Positions 24,850 through 34,688 of a stretch of DNA of 64,000 nucleotides are shown one piece after another; positions within the stretch are counted from its first letter, which is position 1; each line of letters begins with the position of its first letter. The stretch is from Achromobacter spanius (GTDB taxonomy: Bacteria; Pseudomonadota; Gammaproteobacteria; Burkholderiales; Burkholderiaceae_B), in contig NZ_CP121261.1 of NCBI RefSeq assembly GCF_029637605.1, positions 4,960,001 through 5,024,000 of the forward strand, in the 5' to 3' direction. The notes under the pieces are model-generated. The model saw nothing but the letters and a program-made list of their open reading frames with translations, did not search any database and was not told the DNA's origin. Both the position numbers and the translations under genes were made by a program.

Positions 24850-26042
24850 AGTCGGTCGCAGCGGACGGTGATGGGGTGGCTGCGCAGGGTGGTCATGACG
24901 ATGTCGTCGACCTGGCCTTCTACGTCGGTGATGACGTAGCCGATTTGGCCCTTGGTTTGCAGCGTTTGGCTGACGATGTTCAAACCATGTTGCGCCATCA
25001 GGTTGTCCAGCGTGCCCAGCGCGCCCGGTGCGTTGCGGTGGACGTGCAGGATGCGGGTGGCGCCGGCTGGTTCCAGGTAGGGCAGCTCGGGGAAATTGAC
25101 CGCGCCCTTGGTGGTGCCCGCCTGCATGAAACGCACCAGCTTTTCGGCTACTTCGCGGCCGATGTTCTCTTGCGATTCCTGCGTGCTGCCGCCGATGTGC
25201 GGGGTCAGGATCACGTTGGGCATGCCGATCAGGGGGCTGGCCAACGGTTCGTCGGCGCTCTTGGGCTCGGTGGGGAAAACGTCCAGCGCCGCGCCGGCCA
25301 GGTGGCCGGACTTCAGCGCCGCGTGCAGCGCGTCGATATCCACCACCGTGCCGCGCGAGGCGTTGATGAGGATGGCCCCGCGCTGCATGCGCGCGATGGT
25401 CTCGGCGTTCATGATGTTTTCGGTCGACTTGCCGCCCGGCACGTGCAGCGTCACCACGTCGGCCTGCTCCAGCAGATCGTTGAGCGTGGCGGCCGGGCGT
25501 GCATTGCCTAGCGGCAGCTTGGCTTCGACGTCGTGGTAGATGACGCGCATGCCCAGGCTTTCGGCCAGCGTGCTGATCTGCGAGCCGATGTTGCCATAGC
25601 CGACGATGCCCAGCGTCTTGCCCCGGGTTTCAAACGCGCCCGAGGCGCTTTTGTCCCAATGGCCCAAGTGCACGCGAGCGTTCTTTTCGGGGATCCGGCG
25701 CAGCAGCAGGATCGCTTCGCCCAGCACCAGTTCGGCCACCGAGCGGGTGTTTGAGAACGGCGCGTTGAATACCGGGATGCCGCGCTGCATGGCCGCGTCC
25801 AGGTCGACCTGGTTGGTGCCGATGCAAAAGCAGCCCACCACGCGCAGGTCGGGGCTGGACAGCAGGGCGGCGTCCAGGTGCGTGCGAGAACGGATACCCG
25901 CCACCTGCGCGCCGCGCAGGGCGTCGTGCATCTGCGCCGGCGGCAAGGCCGCTGCGTGCGTGACGATATCGGTGTAGCCGGCGGCTTCGAAGACCGCGCG
26001 GGCGCTCGGATGAATGTTCTCGAACAGGACGATTTTTGCCAT
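24846..26042 (-). CDS. serA: D-3-phosphoglycerate dehydrogenase
   Basis: First enzyme of serine synthesis: oxidises 3-phosphoglycerate to 3-phosphohydroxypyruvate with NAD. The protein is 398 residues, close to the 410 of E. coli SerA. The Rossmann motif GYGNIGSQ is near residue 150, the catalytic Arg is in INASRGTVVD near residue 230, and the His is in LTPHIGGSTQE near residue 282. The last 75 residues (RILHVHRNAPGAL onward) form an ACT domain, the serine-feedback site. The ATG at 26042 begins MAKIVLFENIHP. Its stop codon is supplied by the adjoining 66-bp repeat. Confidence 0.95.
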   Translation of the reverse strand: MAKIVLFENIHPSARAVFEAAGYTDIVTHAAALPPAQMHDALRGAQVAGIRSRTHLDAALLSSPDLRVVGCFCIGTNQVDLDAAMQRGIPVFNAPFSNTRSVAELVLGEAILLLRRIPEKNARVHLGHWDKSASGAFETRGKTLGIVGYGNIGSQISTLAESLGMRVIYHDVEAKLPLGNARPAATLNDLLEQADVVTLHVPGGKSTENIMNAETIARMQRGAILINASRGTVVDIDALHAALKSGHLAGAALDVFPTEPKSADEPLASPLIGMPNVILTPHIGGSTQESQENIGREVAEKLVRFMQAGTTKGAVNFPELPYLEPAGATRILHVHRNAPGALGTLDNLMAQHGLNIVSQTLQTKGQIGYVITDVEGQVDDIVMTTLRSHPITVRCDRL

Positions 26043-26138
26043 GACTGCCAGGGGGTGGTGAGAAAGCGTTTTATTTATTGTGGCGCATTTTTGCTGCAGT
26101 GCAAGGAGTAGCCATTGAGACGGTGTGGATGAATTGTT

Positions 26139-26594
26139 TCAGCGGTAGGCCTGAAACACCTGGGCGCCGCCTTGCTTGCCAACCAGCAGCACGTCGTGCG
26201 GGGTCTTCCTGCCGCCGTACTCGGGGCCGTCCATGCCCGGCGAACCCAGCGGCATGCCGGGGGCGGCCAGGCCGGCGGCGTCGGGCTTTTCCAGCAGCAG
26301 GCGGCGCACGTCGCTGGCGGGCACGTGGCCTTCGACCGCGTAGCCGTCAACCATCGCGGTGTGGCAAGAGCCGTAGTCCGCCATGCCCGCGTTGCGGCGG
26401 ATGGGGCCGGTGTCCTGCACATCATGGGTGGTGACGATGAAGCCGTTGTCGCGCATGTGCTTGACCCAGTCTTCGCAGCAGCCGCAGGTGGGGGTCTTCC
26501 AGACCTCGACCTTGATGGGGCCTTGGGCGGTGGCGAACGCGGGGGCGCAGAGCGCTGCGACGAGAACCAGGCGAGTCAGTCGGGATACGTTCAT
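26139..26594 (-). CDS. DUF411 metal-binding protein, exported
   Basis: Small exported protein of 151 residues. A signal peptide covers residues 1-24 (LVLVAALCAPAFATAQ). The mature protein starts with a thioredoxin-like strand and a Cys cluster, TPTCGCCEDWVKH near residue 34; further metal candidates are GSCHTAMVDG and the Met-rich GMPLGSPGMDG. DUF411 proteins are repeatedly found beside copper resistance genes and are thought to bind copper in the periplasm. Here it is the last gene after copA and copB on the same strand, supporting that role. The exact function is not established. Confidence 0.87.
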   Translation of the reverse strand: MNVSRLTRLVLVAALCAPAFATAQGPIKVEVWKTPTCGCCEDWVKHMRDNGFIVTTHDVQDTGPIRRNAGMADYGSCHTAMVDGYAVEGHVPASDVRRLLLEKPDAAGLAAPGMPLGSPGMDGPEYGGRKTPHDVLLVGKQGGAQVFQAYR

Positions 26595-26633
26595 GATGCT
26601 CCGATCAGGATGATGGAAAAGGGCAGGCGTTCG

Positions 26634-27578
26634 TCAGAACCAGAATCGCACGCCGGCCATGACGGCGGTCTGCGACCGGCTGGCGCCGGCGTCCGACGCG
26701 TAGCGTGCCGTCTGGCCGAACTTTCGTTCAAAGGATACGCCGATATACGGCGCGAATTCGCGCGTGACTTCATAGCGCAAGCGCAAGGAAAGCGAGCCCG
26801 TCGACAGGCCCGACCCGATGCCGCGTTCAACGTCGGACTTGCCGTAGAGGCTGGCTTCCAGCTCGGGCGTGAAGATCAGTCGTTGCGTCAGCAGCAGGTC
26901 GTACTCGGCCTTCAGCGCCAGCGCGGTGCGGCCCGACGCGCCCACGTACGCGGTGGTTTCCAGTTCCACGTTGTAGGGCAGCACGCCTTCAATGCCGAAG
27001 GCGGCCCAGTTGCGCTTCGGGCCTGAGCCGATGTCGCGGCGCGCACCCAGTTGCAGGTCCCAGAAGGGCGATACCGCGTGGCTCCAGAACGCTTCGACCT
27101 TGCCGTCCGACCCGCCACCGCTTTGGCGTTCGCCTTCGCTTTTGACGACCAAGCGGTCGGTGGCGGTGCCGAACCAGAAGCGGCCATCCCAGTCCAGCGC
27201 GTTCTGCCCATCGCGGTTGCGCGATACGCCGAACTTGTCGAACAGCACCTGCCAGGCGGGCGCGTTGTCCATCATGTGCGGGTGGATGCCATAGCTGTCG
27301 TAGCTGCGTTCACCCGAGCCGTCGCTGGACGGCAGGCTGCCCACGGGCGGCGAGTCCGAAGCGGGGGCGGCATGGTTCATGTCCGCGTGATCCATCGCGG
27401 CCGGATCAGTTGGCGGCGTCGCGCCGTGGCCCATGTTGGAATGGTCCATCGCGCCGTGATCCACGGCGGGGGACTGCGCCTGCGCGCCCGCCGCGGCCAG
27501 CGTCATTGCCATCGCAACGGCGCACAGCTTCAACCACGGTGTGCTTGATGTCATCGAGGGTTGCATCGAAAGCTTCAT
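26634..27578 (-). CDS. copB: copper resistance outer-membrane protein CopB
   Basis: Outer-membrane protein of 314 residues with a signal peptide ending near residue 35 (AMTLAAAGAQAQ). It is followed by a His/Met-rich copper-binding stretch with MDHSNMGHG and MDHADMNHA repeats. From about residue 90 the protein is a predicted beta barrel (alternating aromatic strands, final residues VRFWF with a terminal Phe, the usual barrel end). It starts four bases after the copA stop and is certainly cotranscribed. CopB is thought to sequester or handle copper at the outer membrane together with CopA. Confidence 0.93.
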   Translation of the reverse strand: MKLSMQPSMTSSTPWLKLCAVAMAMTLAAAGAQAQSPAVDHGAMDHSNMGHGATPPTDPAAMDHADMNHAAPASDSPPVGSLPSSDGSGERSYDSYGIHPHMMDNAPAWQVLFDKFGVSRNRDGQNALDWDGRFWFGTATDRLVVKSEGERQSGGGSDGKVEAFWSHAVSPFWDLQLGARRDIGSGPKRNWAAFGIEGVLPYNVELETTAYVGASGRTALALKAEYDLLLTQRLIFTPELEASLYGKSDVERGIGSGLSTGSLSLRLRYEVTREFAPYIGVSFERKFGQTARYASDAGASRSQTAVMAGVRFWF

Positions 27579-27581
27579 TGA

Positions 27582-29342
27582 TTACTCCACCACGACCGCT
27601 CTGAACATGCCGGCCTCCATGTGATAGAGCAGATGGCAGTGGTATGCCCACAGCCCGCGCGCGTCGGCGCTGACCCGGTAGCTGAGCCGCTGCGCGGGGT
27701 TGAGCGTGATGGTGTGCTTGCGTACCTGGAATGCGCCGTCGGGTGACTCCAGGTCGCTCCACAGGCCATGCAGGTGGATGGGGTGCGTCATCATCGTGTC
27801 GTTGACCAGCACAAAGCGCACGCGCTCGCCGTAGCGCAGCACGATGGGCTTGGCGTCCGAAAACTTCACGCCGTTGAACGACCACATGTAGCGTTCCATG
27901 TTGCCCGTCAGATGCAGTTCTATCTCACGCGATGGCGCGCGCTTGTCGTCGGGTTCGCGCAGCGAATGCAGGTCTGCATAGGTGAGCACGCGGCGGCCGT
28001 TCTTGCGCAGGCCCACGCCTGGGTCGTCCAGGCGCGTCGACACCTGGTCCGGCAACATGGAATTGCCCACGCCGCGTTCCGTGGCGTAGGGGTGTTGGAC
28101 TTGAACCATGCCGCCGGCATTGTCCATGGGGGCTTTCATGTCCGCGCCCATGTCATGCGACATCCCCATATCCATCATGCCCAGCAATTGCACGCGGTCC
28201 AGCGCGGGTACGTCTGCCTGCATGCCGGCGCGTGGCGCCAGCGTGGCGCGGGCGTATCCCGAACGGTCCATGGCTTGCGAGAAGATCGTGTACGCACGCG
28301 CGTCCTTGGGCTCGACGATGACGTCATAGGTTTCCGCCACGCCGATGCGGAATTCCTCTACCTCCACCGGCCGCACGTCCTGCCCGTCGGCGGCCACCAC
28401 GGTCATCTTCAGGCCCGGAATGCGCACATCGAAGTAGGTCATCGCCGAGCCGTTGATGAAGCGCAGCCGGATGCGTTCGCCCGGCTTGAACAGCCCCGTC
28501 CAGTTGCCAGCGGGCGTGGCGCCGTTGGTCAGGAAGGTATAGGTGGCGCCGGACACGTCCGCCAGGTCCGACGGGTTCATGCGCATCTGCTCCCACATCA
28601 GCCGTTCGGACAGTGCCGTGCGCCAACCGTGTTCACGCGCGTCGGCCGACAGGCTTTGGATGCTGGGCTGGATGCCGTTGTAGTAGTCGGGCATCACCTT
28701 GAGCTTGTTGAACAGCCGCATGGGATCTTCGTCCGTCCAGTCGGACAACAGCACCGTGTGCTCGCGGTCGAAGGCGACAGGGTCGTGATGGCGCGGGTCG
28801 ATGACGATGGCGCCGTACAGGCCGGTCTGTTCCTGAAAGCCCGAGTGGCTGTGATACCAGTACGTGCCGCTTTGGCGCACGGGAAAGCGGTAAGTGAACG
28901 TCTGGCCGGGGTCGATGCCGTCAAAGCTCAGGCCCGGGACGCCGTCCATGTTGGAAGGCAGAAGAATGCCGTGCCAATGAATGGACGTTTGTTCGCGTAG
29001 CCGGTTGGTGACGTGCAGCGTGACGGTGTCGCCTTCGCGCCAGCGCAGTATCGGCGCGGGCAGCTGGCCGTTGACCGTGGTGGCGATGCGTGTCGCGCCG
29101 GTGTAGTTCACGGGCGTTTCGCCGATCTCCAGATGGAATTCGGTGCCGCGCAGTTCGGCGGTGGGAGTGGGCGCGGATGTGGTTGCGGACGTGGGTGGGG
29201 GCGCGGCCGAGGCCGCGCGCCAGCCGCCCAGCGCCGCCAACGCACCGCCCGTGGCAAGGCCTTGCACAAAGCGGCGGCGGGCAAGAGATGAGGTGCCCAT
29301 GGGCTGCGCGGTGGGGCGCAAGCGGGGCAGAGCGTCTTTCAC
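27582..29342 (-). CDS. copA: copper resistance multicopper oxidase CopA
   Basis: Periplasmic multicopper oxidase of 586 residues that oxidises Cu(I) to less toxic Cu(II). The N-terminus carries a Tat signal (LARRRFVQGLATGG near residue 21), so it is exported folded. All four copper-ligand blocks are present: HWHG near residue 122, YWYHSHSG near 161, HPIHLHG near 528 and HCHLLYHMEAGM near 569. A Met-rich insert with MMDMGMSHDMG near residue 395 is typical of CopA/PcoA. The start is GTG at 29342 with an AAGGA site. An operator-like inverted repeat lies about 70 bases upstream. Confidence 0.95.
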   Translation of the reverse strand: MKDALPRLRPTAQPMGTSSLARRRFVQGLATGGALAALGGWRAASAAPPPTSATTSAPTPTAELRGTEFHLEIGETPVNYTGATRIATTVNGQLPAPILRWREGDTVTLHVTNRLREQTSIHWHGILLPSNMDGVPGLSFDGIDPGQTFTYRFPVRQSGTYWYHSHSGFQEQTGLYGAIVIDPRHHDPVAFDREHTVLLSDWTDEDPMRLFNKLKVMPDYYNGIQPSIQSLSADAREHGWRTALSERLMWEQMRMNPSDLADVSGATYTFLTNGATPAGNWTGLFKPGERIRLRFINGSAMTYFDVRIPGLKMTVVAADGQDVRPVEVEEFRIGVAETYDVIVEPKDARAYTIFSQAMDRSGYARATLAPRAGMQADVPALDRVQLLGMMDMGMSHDMGADMKAPMDNAGGMVQVQHPYATERGVGNSMLPDQVSTRLDDPGVGLRKNGRRVLTYADLHSLREPDDKRAPSREIELHLTGNMERYMWSFNGVKFSDAKPIVLRYGERVRFVLVNDTMMTHPIHLHGLWSDLESPDGAFQVRKHTITLNPAQRLSYRVSADARGLWAYHCHLLYHMEAGMFRAVVVE

Positions 29343-29411
29343 GAAAGTCCTTGAAGGAGTGACCGTGATGACACTTTAGGAAAACCGGGGTGACCCGATT
29401 CTGTCGCTTGG

Positions 29412-29427
29412 ATTACGGTTTTGTAAT
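29412..29427 (-). promoter_or_regulatory. cop-box-like inverted repeat upstream of copA
   Basis: ATTAC-GGTTTT-GTAAT is a perfect 5+6+5 palindrome overlapping the last codon of the sensor kinase gene and lying 70-85 bases before the copA start. OmpR-type metal regulators (CopR, CusR, CzcR) bind similar TTACA/TGTAA-type inverted or direct repeats. The position suggests that copA-copB-DUF411 has its own copper-induced promoter inside the larger transcript. The site is read from sequence; the protein is inferred. Confidence 0.5.
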
Positions 29428-30840
29428 GTTCGCGCGAGCCGAACCCGAACCCTGACCCGGGTCTGAACCCCGCAAGGTGATCCCCACCACCGTGCCATTC
29501 GCGTCGGACGCCGCATCGACATCGCCGCCATGCATGCGGGCGATGGCGCGCACGATGGCCAGCCCCAGGCCATGGCCTTCGCTGCGCGGCGCGCGCGATG
29601 TGCCCGACCGAAAGAAGCGGTCAAAGATGCGGGGCAGGTCCGCCGCCGGAATCGGCGTGCCGGGGTTGCGCACTTCCACGCGCGCGCCCGAGGCTTGCGC
29701 GGAACAGATCAGCACGATTTCGTCTCCGGCTGGCGTGGCCCTGATGGCGTTGGCGATCAGGTTCGCCAGCGCCCGGCGCACCAGGCCGGGGTTGGCCGCC
29801 ACCGTTGCGTCGCCCTCGCAGCGCAGGCGCACGCCTTGCGCCTCCAGCATGGCCTCGTAGTAGTCCGCCACCCGCCGCGCTTCGGCGGCCAATGACACGG
29901 GCGCCAGGTCGGCCGCCTGTTCGCCCCGGTCGGCGCGAGCCAGGAACAGCATGTCGTTGACCAGCGTCTTCAGGTCTTCAAGCTCTTCCAGGTTGGATTC
30001 CAGCGCATCGCGCAGTTCGGCGGCATCGCGGGGCGACGACAGGATGACTTGGGCGCCGTTGATCAGCGTGGCCAGCGGCGTGCGCAGCTCATGCGCCACG
30101 TCGGCGTTGAACCCTTCCATCTGCTGATAGGCCGCTTGCAGGCGTTCCAGTGTGCGGTTGAACGAGCGCACCAGGTCGTGCAGTTCGCGGTCGGTATCGG
30201 CCAGCGGCAGGCGATGCGCCAGGTTGTCGGGCTGGATGCGCGCGGCTTGTTCCGACAAGCGCCGCGTGGGAGCCATGCTGCGCCGCACGGCCCAGGCCGC
30301 CAGTACCACGGTCGCGCCCACCCACAGCGCGCAGATCAGCACCAGCGCGGTGCCATAGGCGTAAAGGAACTGCGAGCTGGTGCGGGTACTGACCGCCACG
30401 GTCAATTGCGCGCCGGGCAGAATGCGGTCGTTCATGGCGACGCGCAGGCCACGCATGCGGCCGCCGTCGGCGGTTTGCAGCACCACCTGTCGGCCGTTGA
30501 CCATGTCCAGCGTTTCAGGCGGCGCTCCGCCATAGACGGCATGGCCTTGCGCGTCCACGATCCAGATGCCCAACTGGCCTTGCCCCGCGCGCATCTGGTC
30601 AAAGGTGGCGGCCAGGTCTTGCAGGCCGCTGGCGCTGTTCTGCATGTCGATCAAGTGGTCGATCAGTTCCAGCTTGCCGCTGACCTCGGTGATTTCCTGG
30701 CGCTCGACTTCGCGCTTGAGCGCCCAGAACAAGGTCGCGCCGGCCAGGCTGGACACCAGCAGCGCAATGGCGCCCAGCAACAGCGTCAGCCGGGCTTGCA
30801 TCGAGCGCATGCGGGGTGGCTTGGGGCGGGGCGGTTTCAT
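29413..30840 (-). CDS. copS: copper-responsive sensor histidine kinase (CopS/CusS type)
   Basis: Inner-membrane sensor kinase of 475 residues. It has a first membrane segment at about residues 14-38 ([20 protein letters not shown]), a periplasmic sensor region to about 165 and a second segment at about 168-190. A HAMP linker follows ([17 protein letters not shown]), then the phosphorylated-His box [10 protein letters not shown] near residue 250 and ATPase boxes including [14 protein letters not shown]. The ATG at 30840 overlaps the regulator stop. Position before copA-copB identifies it as the partner of the OmpR-type regulator; heavy-metal specificity is inferred from context. Confidence 0.88.
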   Translation of the reverse strand: MKPPRPKPPRMRSMQARLTLLLGAIALLVSSLAGATLFWALKREVERQEITEVSGKLELIDHLIDMQNSASGLQDLAATFDQMRAGQGQLGIWIVDAQGHAVYGGAPPETLDMVNGRQVVLQTADGGRMRGLRVAMNDRILPGAQLTVAVSTRTSSQFLYAYGTALVLICALWVGATVVLAAWAVRRSMAPTRRLSEQAARIQPDNLAHRLPLADTDRELHDLVRSFNRTLERLQAAYQQMEGFNADVAHELRTPLATLINGAQVILSSPRDAAELRDALESNLEELEDLKTLVNDMLFLARADRGEQAADLAPVSLAAEARRVADYYEAMLEAQGVRLRCEGDATVAANPGLVRRALANLIANAIRATPAGDEIVLICSAQASGARVEVRNPGTPIPAADLPRIFDRFFRSGTSRAPRSEGHGLGLAIVRAIARMHGGDVDAASDANGTVVGITLRGSDPGQGSGSARANITKP

Positions 30841-31523
30841 GCCGGCAGCGGCTGGCTGCGCGACTCCAGCACATAGCCCATGCCGCGCACGGTGTGCAGC
30901 AGCTTGGCCTCGTAGGGGTCGTCCAGCTTGCTGCGCAGGCGGCGCACCGCCACGTCGATGACGTTGGTGTCGCTGTCGAAATTCATGTCCCACACCTGTT
31001 CGGCCAGCGTGGTGCGCGACAGCACCTGGCCCTGGCGGCGCAGCAGCAGCGCCAGCAGGCTGAATTCCTTGGCGGTCAGGTCCAGCCGGCGCCCAGCGCG
31101 CTGGGCGCGCCGGCTGGCCAGGTCCAGTTCCAGGTCTGCCAGCCGCAGCAGCGTGGGTTCCTGCGCGCGGCCACGGCGCAACAGCGCCTGCACCCGCGCC
31201 AGCAATTCCGAAAAGGCGAAGGGCTTGACCAGGTAGTCGTCGGCGCCGCCTTCCAGGCCGCGCACGCGGTCTTCCACCGCGTCACGCGCGGTCAGCATCA
31301 GGATGGGGGTGTCTTTACGCGCTCGCACGGCGGCCAGAATGCCGAAGCCGTCCACGCCGGGCAGCATCACGTCCAGCACGATCAGGTCGTAGGCGCCTTC
31401 CAGCGCCAGATGCAGGCCGTCCACGCCATCGCGGGCCACGTCCACGACATGGCTCTGCTCCGACAAGCCCTTGTTCAGGTAGTCGGCAAGCTTGGGTTCG
31501 TCTTCGATGACCAGGATGCGCAT
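30837..31523 (-). CDS. copR: OmpR-family response regulator (CopR/CusR type)
   Basis: Response regulator of 228 residues. The receiver domain begins [16 protein letters not shown]; the phospho-acceptor Asp is in [13 protein letters not shown] near residue 51, with Thr in MLTARD and Lys in LVKPFAF. The C-terminal winged helix ends [11 protein letters not shown] and VRGMGYVLE, the OmpR/PhoB DNA-binding type of the heavy-metal subgroup. The ATG at 31523 is preferred; the open frame to 31952 runs antiphase through phoR. It overlaps the kinase start by four bases and precedes copA-copB. Confidence 0.9.
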   Translation of the reverse strand: MRILVIEDEPKLADYLNKGLSEQSHVVDVARDGVDGLHLALEGAYDLIVLDVMLPGVDGFGILAAVRARKDTPILMLTARDAVEDRVRGLEGGADDYLVKPFAFSELLARVQALLRRGRAQEPTLLRLADLELDLASRRAQRAGRRLDLTAKEFSLLALLLRRQGQVLSRTTLAEQVWDMNFDSDTNVIDVAVRRLRSKLDDPYEAKLLHTVRGMGYVLESRSQPLPA

Positions 31524-31555
31524 GGCCCGGAATTTACCACCCGCGCCGCAACCCC

Positions 31556-32863
31556 TTATTCGGCTTCGTCCACGGCGATGCGTTCGGGCGGAAAGCGCAG
31601 CGTGAATACGCTGCCCTTGCCGGGTTCGCTGGTGATCAGCAGTTCGGCGTCGTGGCGCATGGCGATGTGCTTGGTGATCGCCAGCCCCAAGCCGGTGCCG
31701 CCGACCGCGCGCGAGCGTCCGCGATCCACGCGGTAGAAGCGTTCGGTCAGGCGCGGCAGGTGGCGCGCGGGGATGCCGATGCCGGTGTCCTGCACGCTGT
31801 AGCGTGCGCCGCCATCGGGCTCGCGCTCCCACCGCACGGTGATCGTGCCGCCATCGGGCGTGTAGCGCACCGCATTCGTCAGCAGGTTGGACAAGGCAGA
31901 GGTCAGCTCCGTTTCGGCGCCCAGCACGTCCAGCGTTTCGTCTATATGCCATTCGAGCACATGACGCCCGCCCGACAGCGCTTCGATCTGCTGGCGTGCC
32001 TTTTGCAGCAGCGCGCCCATGTTGATGGCGCGCGGGTCGCTGCCCGGTGAAGACTCCAGCGTGGACAAGGTCAGCAGGTCTTCCACAATGGCCTGCATGC
32101 GTTGTGCCTGCTCGTGCATCATGTCGATGTACTGCTCGCGCTGTTCCGCGGGCAGCGCGTCGGCCGGCATGTCGCGCAGCGTTTCCAGAAAGCCCGCCAG
32201 CACGGTCAGCGGCGTGCGCAGTTCGTGCGAGACGTTGGCGACGAAGTCGCGGCGCGTCGTTTCCAGGCGTTCAATCTGCGTCACGTCGCGGGTGATGAGC
32301 AGGCGCTGGTTGCTGGCGTAGGACGTCAGCTGCATCATCATCAAGCGTTCCTGGCCCTGTTGGCCCAGGCGCACGAGGATGGGTTCCGGCCACGCGGGCC
32401 GATGCGCGTACTCCACGAACTCCGGCGCGCGCAGCAGGTTCAGCAGGTTGTGGCCACGGTCGGCCGGCAGGCGCAGGCCCAGATGCTGGCGCGCCATGCG
32501 GTTGCACCAGTCAATCTGGAAGTCTTCATTCAGCGTGACCGCGCCGTCCGGCAAGGCCTGGGCGGCCGCCAGCATGCCTTGCATGGTGTCGCGGGTTTCG
32601 GTCAGTTCACGCGCACGGGCGCGGGTGTAGCGGTAGAGAGGGGCAAGGATGTCGTCCCAGGGGCCGACGGAAGCGGGGGGCGAGGTGTCGGGCTGATTGG
32701 CCCAACGGGAAACCAGCGTCAGGCGCCAACTGCGCCAGAGCAGCATGGTGGCCTGCGCGGCGGAAAACACAATCCAGCCCGCCGGGTCTCCTATGAGCCA
32801 TTGCGCCAGTAAGGCAATCACCGCCCACAGGGCGACCAGGAAAAGTGTGCGCAGCCAAATCAT
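31556..32863 (-). CDS. phoR: phosphate regulon sensor kinase PhoR
   Basis: Membrane histidine kinase of 435 residues. Two close N-terminal membrane helices (residues about 5-24 and 28-45, [19 protein letters not shown]) are followed by a PAS domain (about 90-195) with no large periplasmic sensor. This is the layout of PhoR, which senses phosphate through the Pst/PhoU complex. The phosphorylated His is in [13 protein letters not shown] near residue 213, and the ATPase G-box reads [13 protein letters not shown]. It follows phoB by 12 bases on the same transcript. Confidence 0.94.
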   Translation of the reverse strand: MIWLRTLFLVALWAVIALLAQWLIGDPAGWIVFSAAQATMLLWRSWRLTLVSRWANQPDTSPPASVGPWDDILAPLYRYTRARARELTETRDTMQGMLAAAQALPDGAVTLNEDFQIDWCNRMARQHLGLRLPADRGHNLLNLLRAPEFVEYAHRPAWPEPILVRLGQQGQERLMMMQLTSYASNQRLLITRDVTQIERLETTRRDFVANVSHELRTPLTVLAGFLETLRDMPADALPAEQREQYIDMMHEQAQRMQAIVEDLLTLSTLESSPGSDPRAINMGALLQKARQQIEALSGGRHVLEWHIDETLDVLGAETELTSALSNLLTNAVRYTPDGGTITVRWEREPDGGARYSVQDTGIGIPARHLPRLTERFYRVDRGRSRAVGGTGLGLAITKHIAMRHDAELLITSEPGKGSVFTLRFPPERIAVDEAE

Positions 32864-32875
32864 CGTGCGGGAGTT

Positions 32876-33574
<699 letters not shown>

Positions 33575-33622
33575 GGCGAATTTGGCACGCTTCTGAGCGC
33601 CGGCGCGGCGCGAACATTGCGA

Positions 33623-33655
33623 TAGTATGGCCGCAATATTTCAGGTATGTGACCG
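33623..33655 (-). promoter_or_regulatory. possible weak Pho box upstream of phoB
   Basis: On the minus strand three consecutive 11-mers read CGGTCACATAC, CTGAAATATTG and CGGCCATACTA, compared with the Pho-box unit CTGTCATAAAT. The first unit is a fair match, the others are weak, but the 11-base phasing and the distance to the phoB start (49 bases) suit an autoregulatory PhoB site. Support is modest. Confidence 0.35.
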
Positions 33656-33714
33656 CGGTGGCGTTCCAGGGCCGGTTTTCAGGCCGCCGCCGCATGTCCG
33701 ATAGGCTACCATTG

Positions 33715-33728
33715 CCCGATATATCGGG
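33715..33728. promoter_or_regulatory. perfect 14-bp palindrome before ubiE
   Basis: CCCGATATATCGGG ends eight bases before the ubiE ATG at 33737. It could be a repressor site or, in RNA, a short hairpin just upstream of the ribosome-binding region. No named regulator is recognised. Confidence 0.4.
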
Positions 33729-33736
33729 AATTCACC

Positions 33737-34513
33737 ATGCAAAACCCCTCCGAATCGCAACATTCCGCGCAATCCAACGACCCGTCCACCCATTTCGGCT
33801 TTCAAACGGTGCCGGAAGGCGAAAAGGCCCGTAAGGTCGCTGAAGTCTTCCATTCGGTCGCCCAGCGTTACGACGTCATGAACGACTTCATGTCGGCGGG
33901 CCTGCACCGCGTCTGGAAGGCCTTCACCATAGGCCGCGCCGCCATCCGTCCCGGCATGAAGGTGCTGGACATTGCCGGCGGCACGGGCGACCTGGCCAAG
34001 GCGTTCGCCAAGCGCGCCGGCCCCACGGGCGAGGTCTGGCTGACCGACATCAACGATTCCATGCTGCGCGTGGGCCGCGACCGCATGACCGACGCGGGCC
34101 TGTTGCTGCCCACCGCCGTGTGCGACGCCGAGCGCCTGCCGTTCCCCACGGGGTATTTTGACCGTGTCAGCGTGGCCTTCGGCTTGCGCAACATGACCCA
34201 CAAAGACCGCGCCCTGGCTGAAATGGCGCGGGTGTTGAAGCCCGGCGGCAAGCTGCTGGTGCTGGAGTTTTCGCGCGTGGCCAAGCCCTTGTCGCCCGCC
34301 TACGACTGGTATTCCTTTAATGTATTGCCCTGGCTGGGCAAGAAAATTGCTAACGACGAGGCCAGCTACCGCTATCTGGCCGAATCCATCCGCATGCATC
34401 CTGACCAGGACACCCTGGCCGACATGCTGCGCACCGCCGGTCTGGATCGGGTGCAGTATTTCAACCTGACCGCCGGCATCGCCGCCCTGCATGAAGGCGT
34501 GCGCCTGGGCTGA
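33737..34513 (+). CDS. ubiE: ubiquinone/menaquinone C-methyltransferase UbiE
   Basis: SAM-dependent methyltransferase of 258 residues that carries out the C-methylation step in ubiquinone (and, where present, menaquinone) synthesis. The SAM motif [12 protein letters not shown] is near residue 76; [25 protein letters not shown] and [19 protein letters not shown] are highly conserved UbiE segments. The ATG at 33737 is in a good context, and the region before it holds a palindrome. It is divergent from phoB and heads the ubiE ... ubiJ-ubiB block. Confidence 0.96.
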   Translation: MQNPSESQHSAQSNDPSTHFGFQTVPEGEKARKVAEVFHSVAQRYDVMNDFMSAGLHRVWKAFTIGRAAIRPGMKVLDIAGGTGDLAKAFAKRAGPTGEVWLTDINDSMLRVGRDRMTDAGLLLPTAVCDAERLPFPTGYFDRVSVAFGLRNMTHKDRALAEMARVLKPGGKLLVLEFSRVAKPLSPAYDWYSFNVLPWLGKKIANDEASYRYLAESIRMHPDQDTLADMLRTAGLDRVQYFNLTAGIAALHEGVRLG

Positions 34514-34549
34514 ACCCGGCATATTTATCGGATGATTCGTCCCCCACGG

Positions 34550-34577
34550 GGAACTTGTGGGGCGACCGCTTGTCCGT
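34550..34577 (+). promoter_or_regulatory. possible envelope-stress (sigma-E-like) promoter
   Basis: GGAACTT at 34550-34556, a 16-base spacer and TCCGT at 34573-34577 resemble the GGAACTT-N16-TCTGA pattern of RpoE-type promoters; the -35 is exact and the -10 imperfect. It lies about 110 bases before the Tim44-like membrane protein gene. A 7-bp inverted repeat TTCTTAC/GTAAGAA (34580-34608) follows. The assignment is tentative. Confidence 0.35.
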
Positions 34578-34688
34578 TATTCTTACGACGTTCAGATTAC
34601 TGTAAGAAAGTCGCGTATAGGTCCCGCTGTCCGTGGGACTCCTGGCTGCTCGGGGCAGCGGGGGCGCGAGTACGAGGGAGCAAACTCT

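Noticed and set aside
28000..29000. Plus-strand open frame opposite copA
   Set aside because: Composition and full overlap with a complete multicopper oxidase mark it as a shadow frame.
34580..34608. Inverted repeat TTCTTAC/GTAAGAA before the Tim44-like gene as a terminator of ubiE
   Set aside because: The stem is AT-rich with a 15-base loop and no T-run; it may be an operator but not a convincing terminator.
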